Shown: positions 51,004-60,486, counted from the stretch's first letter. The stretch: 64,000 nucleotides of DNA from Streptomyces sp. ISL-100 (GCF_018614615.1 NZ_JAGGOK010000029.1:1-64000); one strand, 5' to 3'. Numbers and translations: made by a program. Notes: generated from the letters alone by a model not told the origin.

Positions 51004-53010
51004 ATGACCCTCACCGCCCCGTCCCCCGCCGCCGCGGGGCGGCCGCCCGGGGGAGGCCCCCGGCCTCCCGGTGAGCTGCCCTCGGTGCATGCCCTGCTGA
51101 TCTGCGCGGACCTGCCGGGGCTCGCACTCTCCGCGGAACACGGGCAACTCACCGGGCACGGGCTGGAGGGTTTCTACCAATCGGGGCGCCGGCTGCTCTC
51201 CCGCTGCCACTTGCGGGTCGCGGGGCGTGAACCGGTCGCCGTGCAGGGCAGGCTGGTCTCGGCCGGCCGCGCCCGGTTCCTGGGTGTGGTGCGTACCCCG
51301 GCCGGTGCGGGCCCGGACCCCGAGATCGCCGTGGAGCGGCTGCGGCACGCCGAGGGCACGGAACGGATCATCCTGCGCAGCTCGGCGCGCCGCCCCCTTC
51401 GGCTCCGCGTGGAGATCGGACTCGGCACCGATCTCGCGGACCTCGGAGCCGTCGCGGCGGGCCGCCAGGGGCGCGAACTGCCCGCCAGCGTGCACGCCTC
51501 GGGCATGCGCTGGTCGGCGGGGGGCGCCCAGTCCGTGGTGAGCGCCGATCCGCCTCCCCAGGACGCGATCGCCTCCGCAGGTCTGCTGCGCTGGGAGTTC
51601 GAGTTGCTGCCCGGCGCCTCGCGCACCATCGAGCTGCGGATCCGTACGGACCGTGGTGCCCGGCCACTCGCGAAGGCCGGGACGGCGCCACTCTTCGAGG
51701 CGACGGCGGAAGGAGATGACCCGAGGGTGGGGGAGCTGCTGCGGACCAGCCTCGACGATCTGCGGGCCCTGCTGATGCGCGACCCCCACAATCCGGCGGA
51801 CGTGTATCTGGCCGCGGGAGTGCCCTGGCGCTGCGGGCTCGCGCCCGCCGAGGCGTTGTGGGCCGCGCGTATGACGCTGCCGCTCGGCACCCGGCTCGCC
51901 GTGTCCACGCTGCGCGCCGTTGCCCGTACGCAGCTGACGGGGCGGGGGCCCGACCAGGGGCGGCTCCCGGGCCCGCTCAGGGACGCGGGACCGCATCTGC
52001 CGCCCAGCTGTACGGGGGTGGAGGCGACGCTGGCCTTCCCCGTGGTTCTGGCGGAGGCGCGGCGATGGGGGCTGGCGGAGCAGGACCTGGACGAGCTGTT
52101 GCCCGTGGCCGAACGCTGTCTGCTCTGGCTGCGCAGAGCCGCGGACGACGACGGTTGTCTGCCGGAACGGGGACCCGACGGTCCCCGGCGCAGCGAGACC
52201 CAGGCCCACGCCCACCGCGCGGCGGTGCTCGGCGCGGATCTGCTGGCCGAGTGCGGCAGGCCTGGCGCCGAAGGATGGCGCGAATGGGCGGGCATGCTGC
52301 GCCGTACGTTCCGGGAGGGCTTTTGGATCGACGACCGCTCGGGCGGGCGGCCGGCGGCGGCAAGCATTGCCGGGGCACGGCTCGTCCCGCACCTCGGCGG
52401 CGCCGCCGCGCACCTCCTGGACACCGGCCTGCTCGGCGCGGGACGGCAGGCGCCGGGCCTGCTCGACAAGGTGCAGACCGAGCAGGTGGCGAGGCTGCTG
52501 GGCGGTCCCGCGATGGACTCGGGCTGGGGACTGCGCAGCCTCGGCGCCAAGGAGAGCGGCCACAACCCCTTCGGCCACCGCGGCGGCGCGGTGCGCGTGC
52601 ACGAAACGGCCGTCGCCGTCGCGGGACTCGCGGCGGCAGGGTACGAGCGGGAGGCGACCGCTCTGCTGCGGGGTGTCCTCGACGCGGCGGGAGCGTTCGG
52701 CGACCGGCTGCCGGAGATGTACGCCGGAGAACAGCGCACCGCGGACAGTCTTCCGGTGCCGCATCCGGCCGCGTGCCGGCCCGCGGCGGTGGCCGCCGCT
52801 GCCGGGGTTCACTTGCTCACCACGCTGGCGGGCATCCGCCCGGACGCCCCCGCGGGCACGGTCGCGCTGTTCCCCGTGCGCAGCGCGCCGCTCGGCGCCG
52901 TGCAGTTCTCCGGACTGCGCGTGGCGGGGGAACCCTTCGCCGTACGCATCAGCAGGCTCGGCCTCGGCATGATCGAGGAAGCCGCCGGCGCACTCCAGTT
53001 GGGGGTCTGA
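51004..53010 (+). CDS. glycogen-debranching-enzyme N-terminal domain protein
   Basis: 668 aa. The first 300 residues match the GDE N-terminal bis domain seen in actinobacterial amylo-alpha-1,6-glucosidases (FYQSGRRLLSRCHLRV; ERLRHAEGTERIILRS). The rest resembles an (alpha/alpha)6 barrel with GLRSLGAKESGHNPFGHRGGAVRVHE and LPEMYAGEQRTADSLPVPHPAACRPAAV. Catalytic acidic residues cannot be fixed by eye. It could debranch glycogen or a related polymer. ATG 51004 after GAGGAGG. Confidence 0.75.
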   Translation: MTLTAPSPAAAGRPPGGGPRPPGELPSVHALLICADLPGLALSAEHGQLTGHGLEGFYQSGRRLLSRCHLRVAGREPVAVQGRLVSAGRARFLGVVRTPAGAGPDPEIAVERLRHAEGTERIILRSSARRPLRLRVEIGLGTDLADLGAVAAGRQGRELPASVHASGMRWSAGGAQSVVSADPPPQDAIASAGLLRWEFELLPGASRTIELRIRTDRGARPLAKAGTAPLFEATAEGDDPRVGELLRTSLDDLRALLMRDPHNPADVYLAAGVPWRCGLAPAEALWAARMTLPLGTRLAVSTLRAVARTQLTGRGPDQGRLPGPLRDAGPHLPPSCTGVEATLAFPVVLAEARRWGLAEQDLDELLPVAERCLLWLRRAADDDGCLPERGPDGPRRSETQAHAHRAAVLGADLLAECGRPGAEGWREWAGMLRRTFREGFWIDDRSGGRPAAASIAGARLVPHLGGAAAHLLDTGLLGAGRQAPGLLDKVQTEQVARLLGGPAMDSGWGLRSLGAKESGHNPFGHRGGAVRVHETAVAVAGLAAAGYEREATALLRGVLDAAGAFGDRLPEMYAGEQRTADSLPVPHPAACRPAAVAAAAGVHLLTTLAGIRPDAPAGTVALFPVRSAPLGAVQFSGLRVAGEPFAVRISRLGLGMIEEAAGALQLGV

Positions 53011-53081
53011 ACCATGGATGTCGACGAGTGGCGCGAAGAGGTCGCCGCGGACGGCGGCTTCCGCGACGAGAAGACTGTTTA

Positions 53082-53096
53082 TCGTCAGGCAGACGA
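53082..53096. promoter_or_regulatory. inverted repeat operator, candidate NrtR site
   Basis: TCGTCAGGCAGACGA, 5-bp arms, 5-bp spacer. It lies 14 nt before the chosen nrtR start and just ahead of the -10-like TATGAT at 53098-53103. It resembles NrtR operators as I recall them, and would give autoregulation. Confidence 0.5.
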
Positions 53097-53097
53097 C

Positions 53098-53103
53098 TAT
53101 GAT
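53098..53103 (+). promoter_or_regulatory. -10-like element of a probable leaderless promoter
   Basis: TATGAT, five of six bases of TATAAT, lies 7 nt before ATG 53110, so the transcript would start at or just before that ATG (leaderless). The operator above overlaps its spacer. The -35 region is weak. Confidence 0.45.
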
Positions 53104-53109
53104 CGCGGC

Positions 53110-53874
53110 ATGTCGCCCTACGACCCATCGGCCTTTCCTCCCTTCGCCGTCACCGTGGATCTGGTCGTGCTCACCGTGCGCCGTCACGCGCTCTGCGCGC
53201 TGGTCGTACGTCGCGGCGAGCAGCCTTACCAGGGCCGGTGGGCGCTGCCGGGCGGCTTCGTGCGGGCCGAGGAGGATCTCGGGGCGGCGGCGGCTCGCGA
53301 ACTGGCCGAGGAAACCGGGCTGTGCGCGCACGAACCCGGCACCCCATCGATCGGGAACGGGGCGCACCTCGAACAGCTCGCCACGTACGGAGACCCGAAA
53401 CGCGATCCCCGTATGCGGGTGGTGAGTGTGGCCTATCTGGTGCTCGCGCCGGACCTTCCCGCCCCGCGGGCCGGCGGCGACGCGCACAGCGCGCGCTGGG
53501 CGCCGGTGGAGGCCCTGCTCACCCAGGAGGGTGGCTACGCCCGCGAGGACGAGAGTCCGGCCCCGCTGGCCTTCGACCATGCCCAGATCCTCGCGGACGG
53601 CGTGGAGCGCGCCCGCTCCAAGATCGAATACTCGTCCCTCGCCACCGCGTTCTGCCCTCCGGAGTTCACCGTCGGGGAGCTGCGCCGGGTGTACGAAGCC
53701 GTCTGGGGAGTCGCGCTCGACCCCCGCAACTTCCACCGCAAGGTCACGGGGACCCCGGGTTTCCTCGTCCCCTCGGGCGGGACGACGACCCGGCAGGGCG
53801 GCCGGCCCGCGCAGTTGTTCCGGGCCGGCGGGGCGACGCTGCTCAATCCGCCCATGCTGCGCCCCGAGGTCTGA
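53110..53874 (+). CDS. NrtR-type Nudix transcriptional regulator
   Basis: 254 aa. The Nudix box is complete, GGFVRAEEDLGAAAARELAE-ETGL (residues 47-69), so it may still hydrolyse a nucleotide. The C-terminal 100 residues form the winged helix of NrtR regulators (PPEFTVGELRRVYEAVWGVALDPRNFHRKVTG). NrtR represses NAD synthesis or recycling genes and responds to ADP-ribose. An ATG 32 codons upstream (53014) is in frame, but codons 53071-53103 lose G/C third positions and carry the operator and -10, so 53110 is preferred. Confidence 0.75.
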   Translation: MSPYDPSAFPPFAVTVDLVVLTVRRHALCALVVRRGEQPYQGRWALPGGFVRAEEDLGAAAARELAEETGLCAHEPGTPSIGNGAHLEQLATYGDPKRDPRMRVVSVAYLVLAPDLPAPRAGGDAHSARWAPVEALLTQEGGYAREDESPAPLAFDHAQILADGVERARSKIEYSSLATAFCPPEFTVGELRRVYEAVWGVALDPRNFHRKVTGTPGFLVPSGGTTTRQGGRPAQLFRAGGATLLNPPMLRPEV

Positions 53875-53980
53875 CACCTGCATCCGTAGGCCTTCGCTGC
53901 GCCAAAAATCGGATATGTCGCGTTATCGTGCTGTGATACCGCCCTGCCGCTGAGCGGTCTCCCCTCACACGAGAGAAGCG

Positions 53981-55753
53981 ATGCTCCAGGCCATCGGACT
54001 CACCAGCGCCCCCCGCCGGGACCTCCCGCCCGCCGTCGACGACCTCACCTTCGAGGCCCGGCCGGGGCAGGTCACGGCCCTCCTCGGTGCCGCCGGATCC
54101 GGCAAGACCACGGTGCTCAGGCTGATGCTCGACCTCGCGCCCGGCCGCGGCGTCACGTACTTCCGCGGCCGCCCCCTGTACCGGATCGCTCACCCCGCCC
54201 GCGAGGTCGGGGCGCTCCTTGGCGATGTCCCGGGCCACCCCGCGCGTACCGCCCGCGGCCAGTTGCGCATGCTCTGCGCCGCGGTCGGCGTGCCGGCCGC
54301 CCGCGCGAACGACATGCTCGACCTCGTCGGCCTGGCCGCCCTCGCCGACGAGCGCCTCAGCATGCTCTCCCTCGGCATGGACCGCCGACTCGGCCTCGCC
54401 TCCGCCCTGTTGGGAGACCCGCACACGCTCCTCCTCGACGAGCCGGCCAAGGGCCTGTCGCCGCGCGAGAACTGCTGGCTGTACGGGCTGCTGCGCGGCC
54501 ACGCCGCCCAGGGCGGCACCGTGCTCTACACCACCGACGACGCCAAGGAGGCTGCCCGTACAGCCGACCGGGTCGTCACCATCGAGGGCGGCCGCCTCGT
54601 CGCGGACCAGGACGCCACCGAGTTCGCCAGAACAAGGCTCCGCCCCCGCGTCGCGGTCAGGACACCGCACGCCGCCCGTCTCGGCGCGCTGGTCACCCGG
54701 GAGGCGCGCGCCGCCCGGCGTTCCGTCGAGGTCGTCACCGAGGGCGGCACCCGCCTCTCCGTCTACGGCAGCGACTGCGCGCAGATCGGCGAGACCGCCT
54801 TCCGGCACGGAATCCCGGTCCACCGGCTCGCCGAAGAGACCGGCGACACCGGACCGGGTCCCGCGCAAGGGCAAGACCCCGCGCGGGAACAGCAACCCGC
54901 GGCCGCCGAGGCGCCGGTCAAAGCGCCGACGGAGCCCCTGCAGTCCCTGCAGTCCCTGCCGTCGCTGCCCCGCCGCCCGTCCCGCAGCCCGCTCCGCCCC
55001 CTGCGCTACGAACTGCACCGCCTCCTCGGTACGCGAACGACACTCCTCATCGCCACCGCCGTCCTGGCCGCCTCCGTGACCATCTCCGTATTGCTGGCCC
55101 GCACCGGCAGCACCCCCCTGCCGGCCCTGCTCGCCGCCTGGCCGGACATCCTGCCCCTGCCGCCCGCCGCGTTCGGCGCCGGACTGCTCGGAGCGATCTC
55201 CTTCGGCGAGGAGTTCCGGTACCCCGCCCTCGCGGCCGCCCGAGGCACGGTTCCCCGCCGCGTCGGACTGCTCCTCGCCAAACTGGGCGTCTCCGCGGCC
55301 GCCGCGCTGCTGCTGGGCTTCCTCGTCGCGGTGGCCGACGCCCAGGCCCTGAGACTGGTGTACGGCGAAGACTTGACGCACGTCCCCGACAAATGGCTCT
55401 CCATGGCGGTCAGTTGGTCCGGTCTGACCGTGGGCTGTGCCTGGGCAGGGCTGCTGGGCGCCGGGGTCTTCCGTGCCACGGCCGCCGGTGTGGCCGCCGT
55501 ACTCGCCGTACCGGTCCTGGTGGCGCCGGTCGCGCAGCAGATGGTCGTGGCCCCGTCCGCACGGTCGGTGGCCGGACTCCCGGGCAGGCTGCGCGAGGTG
55601 GCGTGGCTGCAATGGCCGTACGAGATCGATCCGTGGCTGGTGGCTGCGATGAGGGTCGCGGCTCAACCGGTCGGTGCGGCCCTGGCGTTGTCACTGTGTG
55701 CCCTGCTCTGTGCGTATCTGTTCACCGGCCTTCGCCGCAGGACCTATAGGTGA
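53981..55753 (+). CDS. ABC transporter, ATPase and permease fused
   Basis: 590 aa. N-terminal ATPase: Walker A GAAGSGKTT (residues 36-44), weak signature LSLGMDRRLGLASALL, DEPAKGLSPRE, and a His-less switch region TTDDAKEA. A linker with Pro/Gln-rich repeats (about 290-330, LQSLQSLPSL) leads to about six hydrophobic segments (about 350-580). Half-transporter of the ABC-2 export type with unusual ATPase-first order. Exported substrate unknown. ATG follows GAGAGAAGCG. Confidence 0.8.
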   Translation: MLQAIGLTSAPRRDLPPAVDDLTFEARPGQVTALLGAAGSGKTTVLRLMLDLAPGRGVTYFRGRPLYRIAHPAREVGALLGDVPGHPARTARGQLRMLCAAVGVPAARANDMLDLVGLAALADERLSMLSLGMDRRLGLASALLGDPHTLLLDEPAKGLSPRENCWLYGLLRGHAAQGGTVLYTTDDAKEAARTADRVVTIEGGRLVADQDATEFARTRLRPRVAVRTPHAARLGALVTREARAARRSVEVVTEGGTRLSVYGSDCAQIGETAFRHGIPVHRLAEETGDTGPGPAQGQDPAREQQPAAAEAPVKAPTEPLQSLQSLPSLPRRPSRSPLRPLRYELHRLLGTRTTLLIATAVLAASVTISVLLARTGSTPLPALLAAWPDILPLPPAAFGAGLLGAISFGEEFRYPALAAARGTVPRRVGLLLAKLGVSAAAALLLGFLVAVADAQALRLVYGEDLTHVPDKWLSMAVSWSGLTVGCAWAGLLGAGVFRATAAGVAAVLAVPVLVAPVAQQMVVAPSARSVAGLPGRLREVAWLQWPYEIDPWLVAAMRVAAQPVGAALALSLCALLCAYLFTGLRRRTYR

Positions 55754-55794
55754 CCGGCTCGCGCTGTGAAGGCCTTCAGCCGCTCACAACTCCC

Positions 55795-55821
55795 CTGAGA
55801 ACGCCCGTTTCTTTCCGATAA
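55795..55821 (+). promoter_or_regulatory. candidate sigma-WhiG promoter of whiH
   Basis: TCCGATAA at 55814-55821 matches seven of eight bases of the WhiG/sigma-28 -10 (GCCGATAA). With the usual 15-nt spacer the -35 would be CTGA, a weak match to TAAA. whiH of S. coelicolor is known to be transcribed by sigma-WhiG. Confidence 0.55.
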
Positions 55822-55913
55822 GTCGTCAATTGCAGGGCGGGCGCCGATCACCCTTTCGTGTGCTTTTCACCAAAGACCTCAAGGGTCATGGGAGTCGCGC
55901 CGACAAAAGATCC

Positions 55914-56801
55914 GTGAGTACCCTTGCGCACACCATGATGACCGCCGCCCGCCCCGCCGACTCCGGCCTCGCCGGGCCGGGCGAACTCGACCGCTACCCC
56001 TACGCAGAGGCGCCGGGCGCCGATCGCGTCGGCGTACCCTCCTGGGACGGGGCCGACGCGGACCTGGGCCGGATGGGCCGCCGCTCTGCGGGCAGCCGGG
56101 GCCGCGGGCTGCACGGCCAACTCGTCCAGCAGCTCGGCCAGATGATCGTCTCCGGCGACCTCGGCGCCGACCGTCCGCTCGTCCCCGAGGAGATCGGCCA
56201 GCGCTTCGAGGTCTCCCGTACCGTCGTACGCGAATCGCTGCGCGTACTGGAGGCGAAGGGACTGGTCAGCGCCCGCCCCAACGTCGGCACGCGGGTCCGC
56301 CCCGTCAGTGACTGGAATCTGCTCGACCCCGACATCATCGAATGGCGGGCCTTCGGCCCGCAGCGCGACGACCAGCGTCGCGAACTCGGCGAACTGCGGT
56401 GGATGATCGAGCCGCTCGCCGCCCGCCTCGCCGCCGGCCACGGACGCGAGGACCTCCAGCAGCGGCTCGGCGACATGGTCGAGATCATGGGCCACGCCCT
56501 CACTCAGGGTGACTCCCTGACGTACTCCCGCGCCGACGCCGAGTTCCACTCGCTGCTCATCCAGCTCGCGGGCAACCGCATGCTCGAACACCTCTCCGGC
56601 ATCGTCTCCGCCGCCCTCCAGGTGTCCGGCGGCTCTCTCACCGGCTGTGACCGCCCCACCGAGGCCGCGCTCGTGCACCACTCCCGTACCGTCGACGCGC
56701 TCGCCGCGGGAGACGCCATGGCCGCCGAGACCGCCATGCGCCAACTGCTCACCGTTCACCCGGAAGTGGAGCGTGTGGTGCCGGCGCCGCGCGAGCACTG
56801 A
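55914..56801 (+). CDS. whiH: sporulation regulator WhiH (GntR/FadR family)
   Basis: 295 aa. GntR-type winged helix: GLHGQLVQQLGQMIVSGDLGADRPLVPEEIGQRFEVSRTVVRESLRVLEAKGLVSARPNVGTRV (residues 62-125). The C-terminal helical FCD domain binds a metal and an effector. Directly upstream of hrdB, as in S. coelicolor, where whiH is needed for sporulation septation in aerial hyphae. GTG 55914 gives the start VSTLAHTMMTAARP seen in homologues; ATG 55935 is a possible alternative. No strong ribosome site is visible at either. Confidence 0.85.
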   Translation: MSTLAHTMMTAARPADSGLAGPGELDRYPYAEAPGADRVGVPSWDGADADLGRMGRRSAGSRGRGLHGQLVQQLGQMIVSGDLGADRPLVPEEIGQRFEVSRTVVRESLRVLEAKGLVSARPNVGTRVRPVSDWNLLDPDIIEWRAFGPQRDDQRRELGELRWMIEPLAARLAAGHGREDLQQRLGDMVEIMGHALTQGDSLTYSRADAEFHSLLIQLAGNRMLEHLSGIVSAALQVSGGSLTGCDRPTEAALVHHSRTVDALAAGDAMAAETAMRQLLTVHPEVERVVPAPREH

Positions 56802-56860
56802 CCGCGGACCACGGCCAGGGTGTGCGCCTTGCGGCCCGGCTGCGCTGACGAACGAACCTC

Positions 56861-56892
56861 GTGTCGCCGGATCCCATGGGGTCCGGCGACAC
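56861..56892. terminator. whiH terminator
   Basis: GTGTCGCCGGATCCC (56861-56875) pairs with GGGTCCGGCGACAC (56879-56892), 14 bp with one bulged T and an ATG loop. Confidence 0.85.
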
Positions 56893-57024
56893 GGTTGTGA
56901 GCTGATGTCGAGCCGATGTCCCTTCTGTTCCTCCTCATTTCGTACGGGGTGTGACTCGGGCCACGCAGATTGGGCGTAACACTCCGCGGAACTGTGCGAT
57001 GACCTAAGAGGTGACAGCCGAAGA

Positions 57025-57051
57025 GGGAATGCAGCCGTCGAACGTGGCGCT
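57025..57051 (+). promoter_or_regulatory. candidate sigma-R promoter of hrdB
   Basis: GGGAAT at 57025-57030, 18 nt, then GCT where the sigma-R consensus (GGAAT-N18-GTT) has GTT. S. coelicolor hrdB is known to have one promoter used by the thiol-stress sigma factor SigR; the match here is partial. Confidence 0.4.
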
Positions 57052-57165
57052 GTAACCAGTCCGAGGTTCAACCTGCGCCGTCGGTTCATCCCCACCCGAT
57101 GTCGTCGGTCGTGGCCCACTCAGGGCGAGGCCGGAAGCCGTTTCCATCGTTCCGAGAGGTTGTTC

Positions 57166-58743
57166 GTGTCGGCCAGCACATCCCGTACGCTCCCGCCGGA
57201 GATCGCCGAGTCCGAGTCTGTGATGGCGCTTATCGAGCGGGGAAAGGCTGCTGGGCAGATCGCGGGCGATGACGTACGCCAGGCATTCTTGGCCGACCAG
57301 ATTCCGGCGGCCCAGTGGAAGAACGTTCTGCGCAGCCTCAACCAGATCCTCGAGGAAGAGGGTGTGACGCTGATGGTCACTGCCGCGGAGTCGCCCAAGC
57401 GCCCCCGCAAGAGCGTCGCAGCGAAGAGCCCGGCCAAGCGCACCGCCACCAAGGCCGTCGCGGCCGACGCGGACCGGTCGGCCCCCGCCAGGACGGTCGC
57501 GGCCACCGTCGCTGCGGCATCGGAATCCGTGGACGCCGTGGCCGACGACGATGCCGTGGCGACCGTCGCCTCCGAGCCGGTGAAGAAGGCCGCGGCCAAG
57601 AAGACGGCCGCGAAGAAGACCGCTGCGAAGAAGACCTCCGCCAAGAAGACGGCAGCCAGGAAGACCTCCGCCAAGAAGGACTCGGACGAGGCCGGCGACG
57701 GCGAGGACTCCGCCGAGGAGACCTCGGCCAAGCCGGGCACCGACGAAGAGGAAGAGGGCGGCGAGGCCAAGGGCTTCGTTCTCTCCGACGACGACGAGGA
57801 CGACGCTCCCGCGCAGCAGGTCGCTGTCGCCGGCGCCACCGCCGACCCTGTCAAGGACTACCTCAAGCAGATCGGCAAGGTTCCCCTCCTCAACGCCGAG
57901 CAGGAGGTGGAGCTCGCCAAGCGCATCGAGGCGGGCCTGTTCGCCGAGGACAAGCTGGCCAGCAGCGACAAGCTCGCGCCGAAGCTCAAGCGCGAACTGG
58001 AGATCATCGCCGAGGACGGCCGCCGCGCCAAGAACCACCTCCTGGAGGCCAACCTCCGTCTCGTGGTCTCGCTGGCCAAGCGCTACACCGGCCGCGGCAT
58101 GCTCTTCCTGGACCTCATCCAGGAGGGGAACCTCGGTCTGATCCGCGCGGTCGAGAAGTTCGACTACACCAAGGGCTACAAGTTCTCGACGTACGCCACC
58201 TGGTGGATCCGGCAGGCGATCACCCGCGCGATGGCCGATCAGGCCCGCACCATCCGTATCCCGGTGCACATGGTCGAGGTCATCAACAAGCTGGCCCGCG
58301 TCCAGCGCCAGATGCTCCAGGACCTGGGCCGCGAGCCCACCCCGGAGGAGCTCGCCAAGGAACTCGACATGACCCCCGAGAAGGTCATCGAGGTCCAGAA
58401 GTACGGCCGCGAGCCCATCTCGCTGCACACCCCGCTCGGCGAGGACGGCGACAGCGAGTTCGGTGACCTCATCGAGGACTCCGAGGCGGTCGTCCCGGCC
58501 GACGCGGTCTCCTTCACGCTCCTCCAGGAGCAGCTGCACTCGGTGCTGGACACCCTGTCCGAGCGCGAGGCCGGTGTCGTGTCCATGCGATTCGGCCTCA
58601 CCGACGGCCAGCCGAAGACGCTGGACGAGATCGGCAAGGTCTACGGCGTGACGCGTGAGCGCATCCGTCAGATCGAGTCGAAGACGATGTCGAAGCTGCG
58701 CCACCCGTCGCGCTCGCAGGTGCTGCGGGACTACCTCGACTAG
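57166..58743 (+). CDS. hrdB: principal RNA polymerase sigma factor HrdB
   Basis: 525 aa, sigma-70 group 1. GTG 57166 follows GAGAGG. A Lys/Ala-rich region with tandem KTAAKK/KTSAKK units (residues 141-171) resembles histone-like tails and precedes sigma regions: 1.2 [21 protein letters not shown], 2 [20 protein letters not shown]... with [18 protein letters not shown], 4.2 [29 protein letters not shown]. It runs the vegetative genes. Strong terminator follows. Confidence 0.97.
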   Translation: MSASTSRTLPPEIAESESVMALIERGKAAGQIAGDDVRQAFLADQIPAAQWKNVLRSLNQILEEEGVTLMVTAAESPKRPRKSVAAKSPAKRTATKAVAADADRSAPARTVAATVAAASESVDAVADDDAVATVASEPVKKAAAKKTAAKKTAAKKTSAKKTAARKTSAKKDSDEAGDGEDSAEETSAKPGTDEEEEGGEAKGFVLSDDDEDDAPAQQVAVAGATADPVKDYLKQIGKVPLLNAEQEVELAKRIEAGLFAEDKLASSDKLAPKLKRELEIIAEDGRRAKNHLLEANLRLVVSLAKRYTGRGMLFLDLIQEGNLGLIRAVEKFDYTKGYKFSTYATWWIRQAITRAMADQARTIRIPVHMVEVINKLARVQRQMLQDLGREPTPEELAKELDMTPEKVIEVQKYGREPISLHTPLGEDGDSEFGDLIEDSEAVVPADAVSFTLLQEQLHSVLDTLSEREAGVVSMRFGLTDGQPKTLDEIGKVYGVTRERIRQIESKTMSKLRHPSRSQVLRDYLD

Positions 58744-58765
58744 GTCGTACGTTCCTTCACCGCCG

Positions 58766-58797
58766 GGCCCGGAGTCTCGTACGTGAGACTCCGGGCC
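58766..58797. terminator. hrdB terminator
   Basis: GGCCCGGAGTCTC (58766-58778) with complement at 58785-58797 (13 bp) and 6-nt loop, followed by TTTTT at 58803-58807. Confidence 0.92.
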
Positions 58798-58876
58798 TCC
58801 GGTTTTTCGCGGGTGCGGCGCGCAGGGGTCCGGCCGAGGCTGGGGGTGCCATCGCAGGACCGAGCCAGGAGGCCGT

Positions 58877-59707
58877 ATGCGTCGCTCTTTTGCCGGATCG
58901 CTGACAGGGGCGCTGGCCCTGACGGCCGTGGCCCTTGCGGCGCCACAGGCTTCGGGTGGTACCACCGTCCCGGACGGTGTGGTGATAGGGGGCAAGCCGG
59001 TAGAGATCGCGCAGGCGCCCTGGGTGGTGGCCCTCGCCAGCCGTGACCGGTTCGGGGGTACGCGGTCGGGGCAATTCTGCGGGGGCGTGCAGGTGGCGCC
59101 GGACAGGGTGCTGACGGCGGCGCACTGCGTGACCAAGGAGGTGCTCGGCGTACCTGTGAGGCAGGTGCTCGACCTGGAGGTCATCGCGGGCCGCAGCGAG
59201 CTGAAGGGGTCGGGTGGCCGCGAGATCGCGGTGAGCGGCGTCCTGCTCAATCCGGGTTACGACCCCGGGACGAATGCCGGGGACTTCGCGCTGCTCACGC
59301 TGGCGAGCCCGCTTCCCGCGGATCACGCCATCAAGGCGGCGGGGCCGGGGCACGCCGCGTACAAGGCAGGCACGGCCGCGGTCGTCTACGGCTGGGGCGA
59401 TACGACGGGCGGCGGGGTGTACGCGGACGACCTGCGGGCCGCACCGGTGAAGGTGCTGCCCGAGAGCGCCTGCGAGAAGGCTTACCCCGGGCACGCCGAC
59501 GGAACGTACAGCGCTGCCACGATGCTGTGCGCGGCAGACGGGAACGGGGGCCACGACGCCTGCCAGGGGGACAGCGGCGGACCGCTGGTGGCCGACGGCC
59601 GGCTGATCGGGCTCGTCTCCTGGGGGAGTGGCTGCGGTCGGGCGGAGAGCCCCGGAGTGTACGCACGCCTCGCGGCGGCCCCTGAATCGTGGGCCGAAAG
59701 AAGCTGA
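58877..59707 (+). CDS. secreted trypsin-like serine protease (S1)
   Basis: 276 aa. Signal peptide about residues 1-27 (RRSFAGSLTGALALTAVALA). Activation-type start VVIGGKPVEIAQAPWVVAL. Triad: His in TAAHC (near 83), Asp in DFALLTL, Ser in CQGDSGGPL; the Asp in DACQGDSGG six residues before it defines trypsin-like Arg/Lys cleavage. Six Cys could form three disulfides. Downstream of hrdB. Confidence 0.92.
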   Translation: MRRSFAGSLTGALALTAVALAAPQASGGTTVPDGVVIGGKPVEIAQAPWVVALASRDRFGGTRSGQFCGGVQVAPDRVLTAAHCVTKEVLGVPVRQVLDLEVIAGRSELKGSGGREIAVSGVLLNPGYDPGTNAGDFALLTLASPLPADHAIKAAGPGHAAYKAGTAAVVYGWGDTTGGGVYADDLRAAPVKVLPESACEKAYPGHADGTYSAATMLCAADGNGGHDACQGDSGGPLVADGRLIGLVSWGSGCGRAESPGVYARLAAAPESWAERS

Positions 59708-59728
59708 TTACGCTTGCAGCGTACGAGA

Positions 59729-59768
59729 ACGGGCGGCCTTCCCCGGACCAGCCGGGGAGACCGCCCGT
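59729..59768. terminator. bidirectional terminator
   Basis: ACGGGCGG (59729-59736) pairs with CCGCCCGT (59761-59768) and inner CCCCGG (59741-59746) with CCGGGG (59752-59757). Between the protease and the convergent zinc-ribbon gene. Confidence 0.82.
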
Positions 59769-59823
59769 CAACCGGTTCAGTAACCGGCCAGTGGCTCGTC
59801 GTGATCGCGAGGGGTCGGCGTTC

Positions 59824-60054
59824 TCAGCGGTCCTCGGCTTCCGGGGACGGCGGCACGGGGGTCAGCCGGTCGGTCTCGTCCTGTATTTCAGCGGCGATCT
59901 TCTTGAGTTCCGGCTCGAACTTACGTCCGTGGTGGGCGCAAAAGAGCAGTTCGCCGCCGCTGGCCAGGACAACGCGCAGGTAGGCCTGGGCGCCGCAGCG
60001 GTCGCATCGGTCAGCGGCCGTCAGGGGGCTCGCGGGGGTCAGAACAGTAGTCAC
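59824..60054 (-). CDS. small zinc-ribbon protein, unknown function
   Basis: 76 aa. CDRCGAQAYLRV and LLFCAHHGRKFEPEL give a CxxC...CxHH pattern for one zinc. The rest is helical and acidic. GTG 60054. Conserved and small proteins of this kind are common in actinobacteria near hrdB-parE; partner unknown. Confidence 0.75.
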   Translation of the reverse strand: MTTVLTPASPLTAADRCDRCGAQAYLRVVLASGGELLFCAHHGRKFEPELKKIAAEIQDETDRLTPVPPSPEAEDR

Positions 60055-60486
60055 GTCGCCTCTTCTCTAGCTCGACGAGCTGTCGTACCAGGGTCAACAT
60101 CCAACCAGGCCGAAAACGTTCCCGCTCGTGGCTTTTCCTTGAAAAATCTTCCGAGGTGGCTGTCTGCTGCCGGTTAGCGGCGAAGGAGCCGTATTGCGTC
60201 GCTCTACGGGTTCGCGTCGATTATTGGGTAATTGTCCTCCCGGCTGGCTTGCCGGTTGTTGATGAGGACGTGCCCGGAGCCTAAATGGTTCATGCCTAGA
60301 AGGGAACGTGATGTCCACGTCACCCCATCGAGGGATCGAACGTGCATACGACTCTGGACTAGCATGAGTTTTCCTGAGGGTGGCGTTACATCGGCTCTAC
60401 CAGGCCTCGGTACCCTCTGACCGGCGACCCACGCCGGGCCCGTACCCCATCGGGACACATTTGAAATTCAGCGAGGAGCGAACCGC
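60055..60486. other. zinc-ribbon / parE divergent promoter region
   Basis: 432 bp without a gene. A palindrome AGCTCGACGAGCT sits at 60069-60081, just upstream of the zinc-ribbon gene start. The centre (60105-60310) is noticeably AT-richer than flanking genes, fitting two promoters. parE has GAGGAG before its start. No clear repeats or RNA. Confidence 0.55.

Larger units (their letters stand above)
56802..57165. other. whiH-hrdB intergenic region
   Basis: 364 bp without a gene, holding the whiH terminator (56861-56892) and the hrdB promoter region, including a sigma-R-like element at 57025-57051. An AT-richer stretch at 56925-57010 could hold a second promoter, not resolved by eye. Confidence 0.6.

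Noticed and set aside
53014..53109. 32-codon N-terminal extension of the NrtR-type protein
   Set aside because: Codon third positions lose G/C in the last part and carry an operator and -10; no ribosome site before 53014.
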